Shown here piece by piece: positions 36,834-46,032 of a DNA stretch of 64,000 nucleotides. The position numbers and the translations under genes are program-made. Every line of letters begins with the position of its first letter. Positions within the stretch are counted from its first letter, which is position 1. The notes under the pieces were generated by a model. That model was not told where the DNA came from, made no database searches, and worked only from the letters and a program-made list of their open reading frames with translations. This DNA comes from Microbulbifer sp. GL-2. Lineage in GTDB: Bacteria; Pseudomonadota; Gammaproteobacteria; Pseudomonadales; Cellvibrionaceae. The DNA is taken from assembly GCF_007183175.1 (NCBI RefSeq), contig NZ_AP019807.1, positions 1,966,001 to 2,030,000 of the forward strand, given 5' to 3'.

Positions 36834-37516
36834 GTAAAAACCTCCCCCGCAAGGGACTGCACGAGGGTCTGACAAGCTGTCTTAGTTGTCATCAATTAAT
36901 TATTTTGCCGGTAGTGGGAGGACGCTGTCGTTGTCCCCGTTGTGGTGGACGGGTACATGCGCGTATTGATGGCAGCTTAATGCTCACCTGGGCGCTGACG
37001 ATTACCGGAGCGCTATTGTTACTGCCTGCGAATATTTTGCCGATTATGACGGTGGTTTATCTGGGTGCCGGTGAACCAACCACGATTATCAGTGGCGTTA
37101 TGCAGCTGTATAACAGCGGTATGTGGGGAATTGCGCTAATTGTTTTCGTGGCCAGTATTGCTGTGCCGGTAATGAAGTTACTTGGCCTGGCTTTGTTGTT
37201 GGTACAGATGCAACTGCGCTTACCTTTTGTGCCTTCCCAGGCTATGAAAATCTACCGGGTGGTATCCGGCATTGGGCGCTGGTCCCTGCTCGACCTCTTT
37301 ATGATATCCATCTTGGTGGCACTGGTGGATATGGGGTTTATCGCCCAGGTGGCGGCAGGTCCAGGCAGTACCGCTTTTGCTTCGGTAGTCGTGATTACCA
37401 TGACGGCAGCGCGCTCCTTTGACCCGCGCCTTATCTGGGATGCCTATGATGGAGATCTATACAGTAATGTTGTAGCACCGGAGACGGCACACAACAGTGC
37501 CGCAGAAAATGGCTGA
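36830..37516 (+). CDS. pqiA: PqiA-like integral membrane protein, second half-size copy
   Basis: A 228-residue PqiA half with CLSCHQL and CRCPRCGG zinc-ribbon cysteines, followed by four helices (ALTITGALLLLPANILPIM and so on). It is homologous to the preceding gene. The start is the ATG of the ATGA overlap, with GGGAGGCAAGGGC before it; the longer open frame upstream lies inside the first copy. It runs into the MCE gene with overlap. Confidence 0.9.
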   Translation: MSKNLPRKGLHEGLTSCLSCHQLIILPVVGGRCRCPRCGGRVHARIDGSLMLTWALTITGALLLLPANILPIMTVVYLGAGEPTTIISGVMQLYNSGMWGIALIVFVASIAVPVMKLLGLALLLVQMQLRLPFVPSQAMKIYRVVSGIGRWSLLDLFMISILVALVDMGFIAQVAAGPGSTAFASVVVITMTAARSFDPRLIWDAYDGDLYSNVVAPETAHNSAAENG

Positions 37517-39896
37517 TAACTTGCCCCCTCAGGACAATGGTGTCGACGAGGCTCGCCTGAATGGTGGTGCCCAACGGGGGGTAGTGCGCTCTAGCAAGGG
37601 ATTGCCGCTGGTTTGGATTCTACCTTTGGTGGCCGGGTTAATAGCGATTTGGCTACTTTACCAGGATGTTGCCGAGGGAGATGTACACGCAAGTATCCTA
37701 TTTCACTCAGGTGATGGGCTGGTGAAAGGCAAAACCGTGGTGAAATATTCCGGTGTGGATATTGGGGTTGTGCAGAATGTACGCCTGGTGCCCAATGCGA
37801 AAGAGTTGAATGGTGCCGATGGCGTATTGGCGGAGGTCAGTCTCAACCGCAGTGCGGAATACCTACTGGTAGAAGGCACTGAATTCTGGGTGGTGAAACC
37901 GGAATTATCCATCACTGGTATCAGCGGCTTGGAAACCTTGTTGTCGGGTAATTACATAGCGGTAGAATCCGGTAGTGGCAAGCGCAAGCGGGAGTTTGTC
38001 GCATTGGACCGCCCTCCAGCATTTATCCGTGGCGATGGTCTGCGTGTGGTGCTGAAGTCGCGTCGTTTAGGCTCATTGAGCCGAGGCTCTCCTGTATATT
38101 ACCGGCAGTTAAGGGTCGGGCAGGTAGCGGATTACAGCCTTGATAAAGATGGCAATGAAGTCAGTATCGAATTATTTATCCGCCGAGAGTACGCTTACCT
38201 AATTCATCGGGGCAGCCGTTTTTGGAATAGCTCTGGTATATCTATCGAGGGCGGTATCAGCGGTATCAGCGTTACCCTGGAATCCCTTGCCGCTTTATTT
38301 GCCGGCGGCGTCAGTTTTTATACACCGGAATCGCAAAGCCAATCCCCCTTAGCGGTAAATGGCACAGAATTTAAATTATATAAAAATTTTGCCGCTGCAG
38401 ACGCCGGAATTTCCGTCACCTTGAATTTTGACCGTGGTGTCGATGTCACACCCGGGGGCACCAAAGTGTATTACCAGGGGATTCAGGTGGGTGAAGTCAG
38501 CGGGGCAAAAGCCAATAAGCGTATGAATGGCATGGAAGTTAAAGTGCTGATGGACCCGGCGACTGATGACCTGCTCAGTGAAAATACCCGTTTTTGGCTG
38601 GCGCCTCCGACCTTTGATTTTACCGGTGGTCTCAACAAGCTTATCCAGGGTAACCGTATCGAAGTGGAACTTCGTCGAGGAAATCGCTCTCAGCGTATTT
38701 TTTCGGCACGCGCCTCGGCTCCACAAAGGGATCCCCGAGTACCCGGTCTGCATCTGCGTCTTACATCGCGGAACCCCGGCTCACTGCAACGCGGGGCCCC
38801 TGTGTACTTCCGTCGTATTGAAGTAGGTAAAGTACAGGGAATGGAGTTGCGCAGGGATGGCGAAGGTGTTGAGGTGTATGTGGTCATTGAGCCGCGCTAT
38901 GCGCATTTGGTACACCAGGGTGCCCGTTTCTGGAACGTCAGTGGGCTGCGCGCCAGTGCGAGCCTCAGTGAGGGGATCGAGGTGCAGGCGGACTCTCTGA
39001 TGTCTCTGTTACGTGGTGGTGTCGCCTTTGGTATTCGGCGTGAGGATCGCGCGAAATCAACACCGGCACAGAGTGGCGATCAGTTTCCCCTGTACAGTAG
39101 TCGTGAAGCCGCACTCGAGGAAGGGATCGAGATACAAATCAGCCTTTCCAGTGCAGAGGGGCTGAAAGTCGGGGCTCCCTTGCGCTTTAAAGGTGTGCAG
39201 GTGGGGGAGATTACCCGGCTTCGGCTTGGAAGGGATCTTGGCGAGGTGCGCGCGCGCGCTAAGCTATATCACCGTGGCGGAAATTTTGCTCGAGCGGGCA
39301 CACGTATTTGGGTGGTCTCCCCACAGATTGGTATCAGCAAGATTGCGCACTTGGATACATTGATCACTGGGCGCTACCTGGCTTTAGAGCCGGGTGGTGG
39401 GCCCCCGCAGACAGAGTTCTATGCGGAACTGCAAGCTCCTAAAGAAGATCTCGCTGATACTATGAGCCGACCAGGTTTAACTGTGATACTGGATGCTGCC
39501 AGGCGCGGCTCTCTGGTTGCGGGTAGTCCTGTCTACTATCGGCAGGTTCAGGTGGGTGAAGTGACCGGTTTTTCCCTGGGGGAATATGCAGACCGTGTTT
39601 ATATCTACGTGCATATTCAGCCTCAGTATCGCCCGCTGGTGCGCGAACATACAGTTTTCTGGAATGCCAGTGGGGTGGAAGTGAATTTTGGCTTGCGCAG
39701 TGGTCTCAATATTAATACTGAATCTGCCCAAGCTTTGATTAAAGGGGGAATCGCATTAGCCACACCGGAAGCTCCATTTATGGGATTCGAAGTGGAAACT
39801 GGCAGCCACTTTCCTTTGTATCCAAAAGCTGAACCAGAGTGGTATAAGTGGAGTCCCAAAATAGAACTCTATGACTCTTCTGAGCCGGTCAAATAA
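37509..39896 (+). CDS. MCE-domain protein with six MCE repeats (PqiB/LetB-like)
   Basis: A 795-residue periplasmic protein anchored by one helix (residues 31-50). I count six MCE/MlaD-like repeats, at about residues 57-152, 174-275, 298-393, 412-512, 538-630 and 654-755. They recur with the pattern GSPVYYRQLRVGQV, TKVYYQGIQVGEV, APVYFRRIEVGKV and so on. E. coli PqiB has three and LetB (YebT) has seven, so this is an intermediate form. Such proteins form stacked hexameric rings or tunnels for lipid transport across the periplasm. The ATG at 37509 overlaps the end of the second pqiA; a GTG at 37497 would add four residues. Confidence 0.92.
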   Translation: MADNLPPQDNGVDEARLNGGAQRGVVRSSKGLPLVWILPLVAGLIAIWLLYQDVAEGDVHASILFHSGDGLVKGKTVVKYSGVDIGVVQNVRLVPNAKELNGADGVLAEVSLNRSAEYLLVEGTEFWVVKPELSITGISGLETLLSGNYIAVESGSGKRKREFVALDRPPAFIRGDGLRVVLKSRRLGSLSRGSPVYYRQLRVGQVADYSLDKDGNEVSIELFIRREYAYLIHRGSRFWNSSGISIEGGISGISVTLESLAALFAGGVSFYTPESQSQSPLAVNGTEFKLYKNFAAADAGISVTLNFDRGVDVTPGGTKVYYQGIQVGEVSGAKANKRMNGMEVKVLMDPATDDLLSENTRFWLAPPTFDFTGGLNKLIQGNRIEVELRRGNRSQRIFSARASAPQRDPRVPGLHLRLTSRNPGSLQRGAPVYFRRIEVGKVQGMELRRDGEGVEVYVVIEPRYAHLVHQGARFWNVSGLRASASLSEGIEVQADSLMSLLRGGVAFGIRREDRAKSTPAQSGDQFPLYSSREAALEEGIEIQISLSSAEGLKVGAPLRFKGVQVGEITRLRLGRDLGEVRARAKLYHRGGNFARAGTRIWVVSPQIGISKIAHLDTLITGRYLALEPGGGPPQTEFYAELQAPKEDLADTMSRPGLTVILDAARRGSLVAGSPVYYRQVQVGEVTGFSLGEYADRVYIYVHIQPQYRPLVREHTVFWNASGVEVNFGLRSGLNINTESAQALIKGGIALATPEAPFMGFEVETGSHFPLYPKAEPEWYKWSPKIELYDSSEPVK

Positions 39897-39918
39897 GTAT
39901 GAACTTTAAGGAGTATTT

Positions 39919-40470
39919 ATGCGTTACATAATGACGGGTCTGGTAACACTGCTGCTATTGGCGGGGTGCCAGGAGATGCAGGTGGAACGGGCAAATACCG
40001 GGGCGCAGCCAGTGGCTTTCTCCACTTATAAATGGGCAGTGACCCCGCTCGTTGATACCCCTGACGCATCGGCGCAATTGGTGGAGTTGGATGAGGAGAT
40101 GCGCGGTACCGTAGCGGCACAGTTACAGCAGAGGGGTTACCGTCAGGTGTCCCAGGACCAGACTGCTGACATGGTGGTGGATTATCAGGTTGCTGTGGTC
40201 GATGAGTTTTTTTCCGGGGATACCAGGGATCCCAGCTGGGATAAGCAGTTTGACAGTAATGCCCCACAGGAAGTTGTAGAGTTGCCGCCGCTTACCGATG
40301 CGCCGTTAGTAATTATGAGCGTGGGTATCGGTCGTCCTGGTGGTGAGATTATCTGGGGAGGCAGTGCTAGTGAACTCCTGACACGCCCAGATAGTATTGA
40401 GCAGCGCCAGCGCCTGATTGTGCGAGGTGTGAGTGCGTTATTGCGTGATTTGCCTGAGGCTTACCAATAA
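39919..40470 (+). CDS. DUF4136-type lipoprotein in the pqi operon
   Basis: A 183-residue lipoprotein with a lipobox (LLLAGC, Cys17) and DUF4136-like features: FSTYKWAV, QLQQRGY, ADMVVDYQVAV and the late GEIIWGGSAS. It has a strong AAGGAG site. It takes the place that PqiC, a different lipoprotein family, holds in E. coli, so it may do a similar job at the outer membrane, but this is positional inference only. Confidence 0.8.
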   Translation: MRYIMTGLVTLLLLAGCQEMQVERANTGAQPVAFSTYKWAVTPLVDTPDASAQLVELDEEMRGTVAAQLQQRGYRQVSQDQTADMVVDYQVAVVDEFFSGDTRDPSWDKQFDSNAPQEVVELPPLTDAPLVIMSVGIGRPGGEIIWGGSASELLTRPDSIEQRQRLIVRGVSALLRDLPEAYQ

Positions 40471-40503
40471 ACCATTGTTGGAATTTCTTAAGCCCTGTGA
40501 TGG

Positions 40504-40534
40504 TAAAAAGCCGCCAAAAAATGGCGGCTTTTTA
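40504..40534. terminator. Bidirectional terminator after the pqi operon
   Basis: AAAAAGCCGCCA pairs with TGGCGGCTTTTT around AAAAA, with T runs on both strands, between the converging lipoprotein and glycosyltransferase genes. Confidence 0.92.
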
Positions 40535-40541
40535 TTGTTTT

Positions 40542-41597
40542 TTAAGGGTGCCCCCGGTGCATCAGCTTGTCGTAGAGATCAATATAGGAATCTACAATAA
40601 ATTTCTTCGAATAGCCGTTTGCATATACTTCTGATGCATTCTCAATCAGGCTCTGGCGCAGCTCCGGATTATCCAGGACAGACCCAATGGCCTTTGTCAG
40701 AGCATCGGCGTCATCAATGGGGGTGATCAGGCCGCTCTTGCCATCGGTAATTACCTCACCCGGTCCCTGGGAATTGGTGGCTACTATCGGGCAGCGATGC
40801 GCCCAGGACTCCATTACGATCGAACCCAGACCCTCATGGCGGGATGGGCACACAAAAAGGTCGGCGGTACGCATCAGGGTGGTGACGTCGTTGCGCCAGC
40901 CGAGAAAGCGTACCCGCTGATCCAAACCTAGCTTATGGCACAATGCCTTCAGCTTGGCCTCCTGCGGGCCGGTACCTGCGAGCCACAGTGTGGCTTTGGG
41001 AATCTGCGTCAGCGAGTGTAACAGGACATCAAAGCCCTTATTGATGTGTAAGCGCCCCGCAGCGAGGATCAGGGGTTTGTCCTCCGGGGTATTAAAACTG
41101 TTGCGTGGCAACGGTTCCACAGAGGTCTCATCGGCAAAGTTGGGGATATGAAAAACTCGGTCCCTGGGGATACCGCCATCAATCAAATGCTGGCAGATAC
41201 CTTTGCTGATTCCGATCCAGTAATCTGCGTGGCGGTAGTATTTGAGATTGTAATAATGCCCGAGACGGCTGACTAGCAGGTAGTTTTTTGAATTGGGGGT
41301 AATAATAGTAGCGCGCCCCATCCAGGTCATTACAATATCTGGCTGCCAGTTGCCCAGGGCCTCCCGGTAAACTCTCCTGCCGAGAAAATCCAGCTTGCCA
41401 CCGAATTTAAACCCTTCGGTTTCAACACCGTTGCCACGCAGTGCCTGCACGCGATGGTCGTGGTTGCGAATAAATGCCTTCTCGTTAATTTCCCCTCTTG
41501 GGTTCAATCCACTTACCAGGCGTACAAAAAAGTTTTCCGCACCGCCGTGCTCGGCACCGGCGAGGACTTGTGCCACTCGAATTGGCTTGTTACTCAT
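40542..41597 (-). CDS. GT4-family glycosyltransferase
   Basis: A 351-residue GT-B enzyme with VAQVLAGAEHGGAENFFVRL at the N-terminus, LILAAGRLHINKGFDVLLHS, ATLWLAGTGPQEAKLKALC, and the nucleotide-sugar site SRHEGLGSIVMESWAHRCPI. It lies 39 bases after another glycosyltransferase on the same strand. Both probably act on LPS core or another surface glycan. Confidence 0.9.
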   Translation of the reverse strand: MSNKPIRVAQVLAGAEHGGAENFFVRLVSGLNPRGEINEKAFIRNHDHRVQALRGNGVETEGFKFGGKLDFLGRRVYREALGNWQPDIVMTWMGRATIITPNSKNYLLVSRLGHYYNLKYYRHADYWIGISKGICQHLIDGGIPRDRVFHIPNFADETSVEPLPRNSFNTPEDKPLILAAGRLHINKGFDVLLHSLTQIPKATLWLAGTGPQEAKLKALCHKLGLDQRVRFLGWRNDVTTLMRTADLFVCPSRHEGLGSIVMESWAHRCPIVATNSQGPGEVITDGKSGLITPIDDADALTKAIGSVLDNPELRQSLIENASEVYANGYSKKFIVDSYIDLYDKLMHRGHP

Positions 41598-41636
41598 AAA
41601 TCCAACATATTCAGTGTGATTGGTCTGGCGCTGCTG

Positions 41637-42677
41637 TTACTTTAGGGTGCCATCCAGATTGACATCGTGAGCCCAGGCATAATCATGGCTAAAGGGCTGT
41701 AAGCTCGTGGCTTCAACGATGTACTGTGCATAGAGCTTGGAATTCATTTCCGTGTGGAAAAACTCCCGGGCTCGTGCCGCCCAGGCACGTCGCTTGGCAT
41801 CGTCATTCTGGAACCCGCGGATCTTTTGCAGTAGATCCTGCTCCCCTGAAAAGTAAACGACACTCTCAGGTGGCAGCAGTTCATCGAAATGCAGCTTGTC
41901 ACTGGTGAACTGCAATATGCCATTTCCGGCCAGCTGTGCCATGCGTGCCGATGAGTACCAGTAATGAGTATCCTGGCGGTTAAAGTTCAATCCCATTTTA
42001 GTTTGGGAAAGAGCACGGTCGTAATCCCGCCCCCAGACTGGAGGTTCACCAAAGCTGCCATAAGTTTTAAAGTTCAGCAAATCACCCAGGGCATCCTTGA
42101 GGTTTTTCACCATTTGTAAGCGCTTGGTGAAGTTATTGCTGTTACTACAAAACAGCAGATCAATGGGCAGATCTGTGCGTTCAGCATTATTGAGGTTTTC
42201 GATGGAGGTCTCTACCGGATTGGGCATGTGGTAAACCCGCGCGCCAATCCCCTCAAAAATTTTCAATTCGCGGCGTCCAGTGGATACAAAAACCGCATCG
42301 GCCACTTCCGCTCGATATTTAATCCGCTCTACATTACTGGGGACAAAGAGTGGGTCGTTATTACAGTGTGCAATTAAGCAGCTGGGTTGCTGCTTCCTGA
42401 TTTCCTTCAGGGTATCGTTACTGATCATGTCGCAGTGACCAGCAATCACCAGATCCGGCTCAAATGCCTCTACGGTCTCCAGCAAGCGGCGATTAGCTTT
42501 ATTCACACCGAGGTCGCGGATACCAAAAGGGGCCTCGAATGCGGCTACATCCCGGTCGCTGAACACCTGCGTATAGTGATCATTCTTGATCAGGCCAAAA
42601 GTCAGTTTCTGCGCCCAGCTGACCCGCGTCTTGCCATAACGGCGCAGTTGCTGATAGGCGATATTGAGCACTCTCAT
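41637..42677 (-). CDS. CgeB-like GT1-type glycosyltransferase
   Basis: A 346-residue protein that resembles the CgeB/DUF3880-type glycosyltransferase family: a Rossmann-like first half (EAFEPDLVIAGHCDMISND, VADAVFVSTGRRELK) and a second half with MGLNFNRQDTHYWYSSARMAQLAGNGIL and the late NDDAKRRAWAARAREFF. The donor is unknown. It is the first gene of a two-gene operon, divergent from nudF. Confidence 0.75.
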   Translation of the reverse strand: MRVLNIAYQQLRRYGKTRVSWAQKLTFGLIKNDHYTQVFSDRDVAAFEAPFGIRDLGVNKANRRLLETVEAFEPDLVIAGHCDMISNDTLKEIRKQQPSCLIAHCNNDPLFVPSNVERIKYRAEVADAVFVSTGRRELKIFEGIGARVYHMPNPVETSIENLNNAERTDLPIDLLFCSNSNNFTKRLQMVKNLKDALGDLLNFKTYGSFGEPPVWGRDYDRALSQTKMGLNFNRQDTHYWYSSARMAQLAGNGILQFTSDKLHFDELLPPESVVYFSGEQDLLQKIRGFQNDDAKRRAWAARAREFFHTEMNSKLYAQYIVEATSLQPFSHDYAWAHDVNLDGTLK

Positions 42678-42836
42678 AGTGGCGCACTCTCTAAAAATCC
42701 AGGGAGATAATTCGTATGGCCGCTTGATTCAGAGGCTGTTACGGTGGGCGCAGAGTATAACAGCTGGTCCTGACCTATATAGCCCTGGACCTCCCAGAGT
42801 GCACAAGATCTGCATCGCAAAGAAAGAAGGCGAACA

Positions 42837-43499
42837 ATGCAAGGAAATAACAGTCGAAACAGTTTGTCTCCCGAGTTTTCCTCGGATGCTGTGGAAATAC
42901 TTTCCAAAGAAACCGTGTTCAAGGGATTTTTCACCATGTTGCGTCTGCAGTTGCGCCACCGCCTATTTCGTGGAGGCTGGAGCAGAGCCTTTCAGCGCGA
43001 GGTGTTTGTACGCGGGCCAGCTGTGGGAGTGCTGCTTTATGACCCTGAGCGGGACTTGGTAGCGCTTACCGAACAGTTCCGTGTGGGAGCCCTGGAGCGC
43101 CCAGCTGGACCCTGGTGCCTGGAGGTGGTCGCCGGTATGGTCGAGGAAGGGGAGGATCTACAAGATGTTGCGCGGCGCGAGGTACTGGAAGAGGCTGATT
43201 TGGAAGTACAGAAACTGCACTTTATTCACAGCTATATGCCGAGCGTCGGCGGTAGCTCTGAGCGCCTGCATCTTTACTGTGCCCTGGTGGACTTAAGTTT
43301 TGCAGAGGGGTACTTTGGCCTTGAGCAGGAAAACGAGGATATACGCCTGAGGGTTTTCGCCAGGGATCAAATACTTGATGCCATGGGTGGGGACTATGCT
43401 CCAGGAGAGAACCCAGTGGATAACGCGGCCACTATTATTTGCATGCAGTGGCTGGAGTTAAATCGGGAAAAACTAGTAAAGGTGGCACCACCTGTCTGA
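42837..43499 (+). CDS. nudF: NUDIX hydrolase, ADP-ribose pyrophosphatase type
   Basis: A 220-residue enzyme predicted to split ADP-ribose to AMP and ribose-5-phosphate. The NUDIX box is GMVEEGEDLQDVARREVLEE followed by ADLEV. The usual glycine of EExGU is an aspartate here, while the metal-binding glutamates are all kept. Order with yqiB, cpdA, yqiA and parE matches the E. coli nudF block, which supports the assignment. Confidence 0.9.
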   Translation: MQGNNSRNSLSPEFSSDAVEILSKETVFKGFFTMLRLQLRHRLFRGGWSRAFQREVFVRGPAVGVLLYDPERDLVALTEQFRVGALERPAGPWCLEVVAGMVEEGEDLQDVARREVLEEADLEVQKLHFIHSYMPSVGGSSERLHLYCALVDLSFAEGYFGLEQENEDIRLRVFARDQILDAMGGDYAPGENPVDNAATIICMQWLELNREKLVKVAPPV

Positions 43500-43586
43500 C
43501 CGGTCATTATGCCTTGCGTTCTGTTACCTGCGGTAAGGGCAAACTGAGATCTAAGTCACGGCAGCGATAGAATCGGAGTGTTGATA

Positions 43587-44108
43587 ATGGCTGTACTGGG
43601 CGAGGCACGGGCGCGGCAGCGCAAGCGGAAGAATTTGTCGCCAAATGGCAATGAAAGTGCGGTGTATAGAGTCGATCTGCCGTCTTATCATGCCGACTGC
43701 GATGCAAACTACCTGCGTCTGATCAGGTTGCTGCCAAAGCTTTCGGAGAGAGAGTACTGGCGCTACCAACTGCCCGGTGGCACCCTGATACTGAGAGTGA
43801 TGGTGCGATCCAGATACACGACGGAAGTGACTCTGGGCGCGGAGGTAAGCCTCAGTGAGTGCCGCTGGCTGGAACCCCCTGATTTAACAGTACGCCTCTA
43901 TCACGATGCGTGCATGGCAGAGGTCATTACAGCCAATGGTTGCGGGCCGGTGGGTGGTAAAGGAGTGAATACCGCTTACCCGAATCCCCGTATGCAACGC
44001 GCAGATGAGAGGCCTCAGGCTAATCGCTTTCTTGGCGAGTGGCTGGAGTACTGCCTCGCAAATGGTCGCGCAGAATTCGAATTGGTGCTGGATGGCCGGA
44101 GATTCTGA
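43587..44108 (+). CDS. yqiB: DUF1249 family protein YqiB
   Basis: A 173-residue protein of the DUF1249/YqiB family: SYHADCDANYLRLIRLLP near residue 35, then LTVRLYHDACMAEVI and NRFLGEWLEYCLANG near the end. Function is unknown in all organisms. Start at the ATG 43587 is chosen for GGAG 8 bases upstream. It lies between nudF and cpdA as in E. coli. Confidence 0.9.
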   Translation: MAVLGEARARQRKRKNLSPNGNESAVYRVDLPSYHADCDANYLRLIRLLPKLSEREYWRYQLPGGTLILRVMVRSRYTTEVTLGAEVSLSECRWLEPPDLTVRLYHDACMAEVITANGCGPVGGKGVNTAYPNPRMQRADERPQANRFLGEWLEYCLANGRAEFELVLDGRRF

Positions 44109-44149
44109 TTCTGTAGTAGAGCACATGGATGTGAACACAAGGTGAGCAA

Positions 44150-44974
44150 GTGATTCGCGAGCACAATAATTCGAACTCACCCCCGGGGGTGACATCGCAC
44201 CGTTTGATCCAGATCACAGATCCACATATTGGCAGCAGGCCCGATTATCAACTGCTGGGTCTGGACACCGGCCACACACTCGAAAAGGTATTGGCGACAA
44301 TTGTGGCCAAACAGCCTCGTGCCGAAGCTCTGGTCGCCACTGGCGATATCAGCGCCAACGGTTCTGAGGCCTCCTACTGTCGCTTTTTGCAAAAAATACG
44401 CACTATTCCCACCCCTTGGTATTGGCTTCCCGGTAATCACGATACCAGCTCGCGTATGCGGCAGTTGGCTCCCAATCGCAGCACAGACTTGATCAGGCTG
44501 GGAAATTGGAGACTAGTGCTGCTGGATACCAGTGTTGAAGGGAAGATTTGCGGTGGCCTGACTGAGGTCCAGCTGGAGCGGTTGCAACTTTTGCTGTGGG
44601 AGAGCCGTGAACACCCGGTTATGATCATGATGCACCATCAGCCGGTTACCGTAGGGAGCAACTGGATTGACGGCCATATGCTGCGCGAGGGATGTGAACA
44701 GTTTTTGCAAATGGTGGATCAAGCGGCCCAGGTAAAAGCAATTGTCTGGGGGCATGTACACCAGCAATTTGACAGTAGTCGAGGACAAGTAGGCCTGCAC
44801 GCAACGCCGTCTACCTCGGTACAGTTTACACCCGGTAGTGGGCCCTTCGCAGTTGATGACGAGATGCCTGGCTATCGCTGGTTCGAACTACATGGTGACG
44901 GCACTTACAGCACCGGAGTCGAGCGCGTGGCCATCTCTGAATATTATGTAGATCTCGCTTCTTCCGGTTATTGA
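44150..44974 (+). CDS. cpdA: 3',5'-cyclic-AMP phosphodiesterase
   Basis: CpdA hydrolyses cAMP. The 274-residue class III phosphodiesterase has the full calcineurin-like metal set: ITDPHIGS, ATGDISANGS, PGNHDTSS, MMHHQPVT and WGHVHQQF. It uses a GTG start with AAGGTGAG upstream. It lies in the conserved nudF-yqiB-cpdA run and affects cAMP-CRP signalling. Confidence 0.94.
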   Translation: MIREHNNSNSPPGVTSHRLIQITDPHIGSRPDYQLLGLDTGHTLEKVLATIVAKQPRAEALVATGDISANGSEASYCRFLQKIRTIPTPWYWLPGNHDTSSRMRQLAPNRSTDLIRLGNWRLVLLDTSVEGKICGGLTEVQLERLQLLLWESREHPVMIMMHHQPVTVGSNWIDGHMLREGCEQFLQMVDQAAQVKAIVWGHVHQQFDSSRGQVGLHATPSTSVQFTPGSGPFAVDDEMPGYRWFELHGDGTYSTGVERVAISEYYVDLASSGY

Positions 44975-45277
44975 TTCATATCAACCCGGTACCAATTAGC
45001 TGTAGCGGGTTGTTTGCACTTTCGTTTGATAAGTGTAAAAACCATTCTTAACGAACTTACCTCTATCTTTCTCCAGGGTGCCCTTTACAATGAAATTTCC
45101 CTGTGTTCAGCGCATGCCTGGACAGTGGTACAGGGACTGATCGGCGAAAGCCAGAGCCATAGAAATTTAATGGCTTAGTGTAGTTGGCTGCGAGCGGCCC
45201 TAAAAATGTGGTAATTAATTTTTGTATTCGGGCTCTATTCGCTGGATTAATAACATCGGGAATTCAGGAGTATAAGA
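44975..45277. other. Intergenic region cpdA to lipoprotein gene
   Basis: This 303-base gap holds a weak hairpin, CAACCCG (44982-44988) with CGGGTTG (45006-45012) around 17 bases, followed by TTT; it is a possible terminator for cpdA. A presumed promoter for the lipoprotein gene must lie in the AT-rich second half. No gene is seen. Confidence 0.4.
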
Positions 45278-45958
45278 ATGCAAAAATTATTTTTAATCTC
45301 ATTTTTGGGTGCAACACTCATTCTCACGGCTTGTGTTCAGTCGCCAGTATTCAAGGCGGAGGCCCCGGCAAATGATTCGGTTCAGGCACAGCCAGATGGC
45401 CTGGAGCCTCGCCCGAGCCATTTGGACGAAGTGTCTGCGGCTTTTGCTTTGGACCTTAGTGGCGCCAAGATTTATGTCGCCCCAGTACAAATTGAGTACA
45501 GTAAGCGCTTTTCCTCGCTGCCGCGCAGTAACTATCGTGAAAAGGACTACGAACTCGATCAGCGGGATCTGCAGCGCCTGAATTCCCTGTTGGCAAAGAC
45601 TTTCTCTGCCAAATTCCTCAGCGCGCGCAATGGTGAGCTGGTTCCCGAGCAGGCGGAGGCCGATTACACCTTGGCCATGTCGCTGGAGAAGTTTTCCGTG
45701 GCTGCACCTTTGGACCCCTCCCCCTGGGCATGGCGTGTATACACCGAACAGAGTGCCTATGGTGTGCTGGTGGGTACCTTATTCGATCGCGATGGCAATG
45801 CGGTAATGCACTTTCGCGACCGCAGGGATATCGGCGAGAACTTTGGGTCGACCGGGCCGGGTGGACGCCTGGAGCGCTTTACCAGCGTTACTTTTTGGTC
45901 TGACATGCGTGTAGATATGCGCCGAGCCTTTGCCAGCCTGGATAAGTCCTTACTTTAA
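45278..45958 (+). CDS. Lipoprotein of unknown function (possibly DUF3313-like)
   Basis: A 226-residue lipoprotein with lipobox LILTAC (Cys19). The mature part has GAKIYVAPVQIEYSKRF, ADYTLAMSLEKFSVAAP and VLVGTLFDRDGNAVMHFRDR, with a pattern like DUF3313 outer-membrane-associated lipoproteins, but the match is only by eye. GGAG lies just before the ATG. It separates cpdA from yqiA, which are adjacent in E. coli. Confidence 0.8.
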   Translation: MQKLFLISFLGATLILTACVQSPVFKAEAPANDSVQAQPDGLEPRPSHLDEVSAAFALDLSGAKIYVAPVQIEYSKRFSSLPRSNYREKDYELDQRDLQRLNSLLAKTFSAKFLSARNGELVPEQAEADYTLAMSLEKFSVAAPLDPSPWAWRVYTEQSAYGVLVGTLFDRDGNAVMHFRDRRDIGENFGSTGPGGRLERFTSVTFWSDMRVDMRRAFASLDKSLL

Positions 45959-46032
45959 GTTTCACGATATATTGGGCGGGTGATGCTGAGCTTCGCACCC
46001 ACTAGCTTCCAGGGGCGCTATAATCCCTGCCT

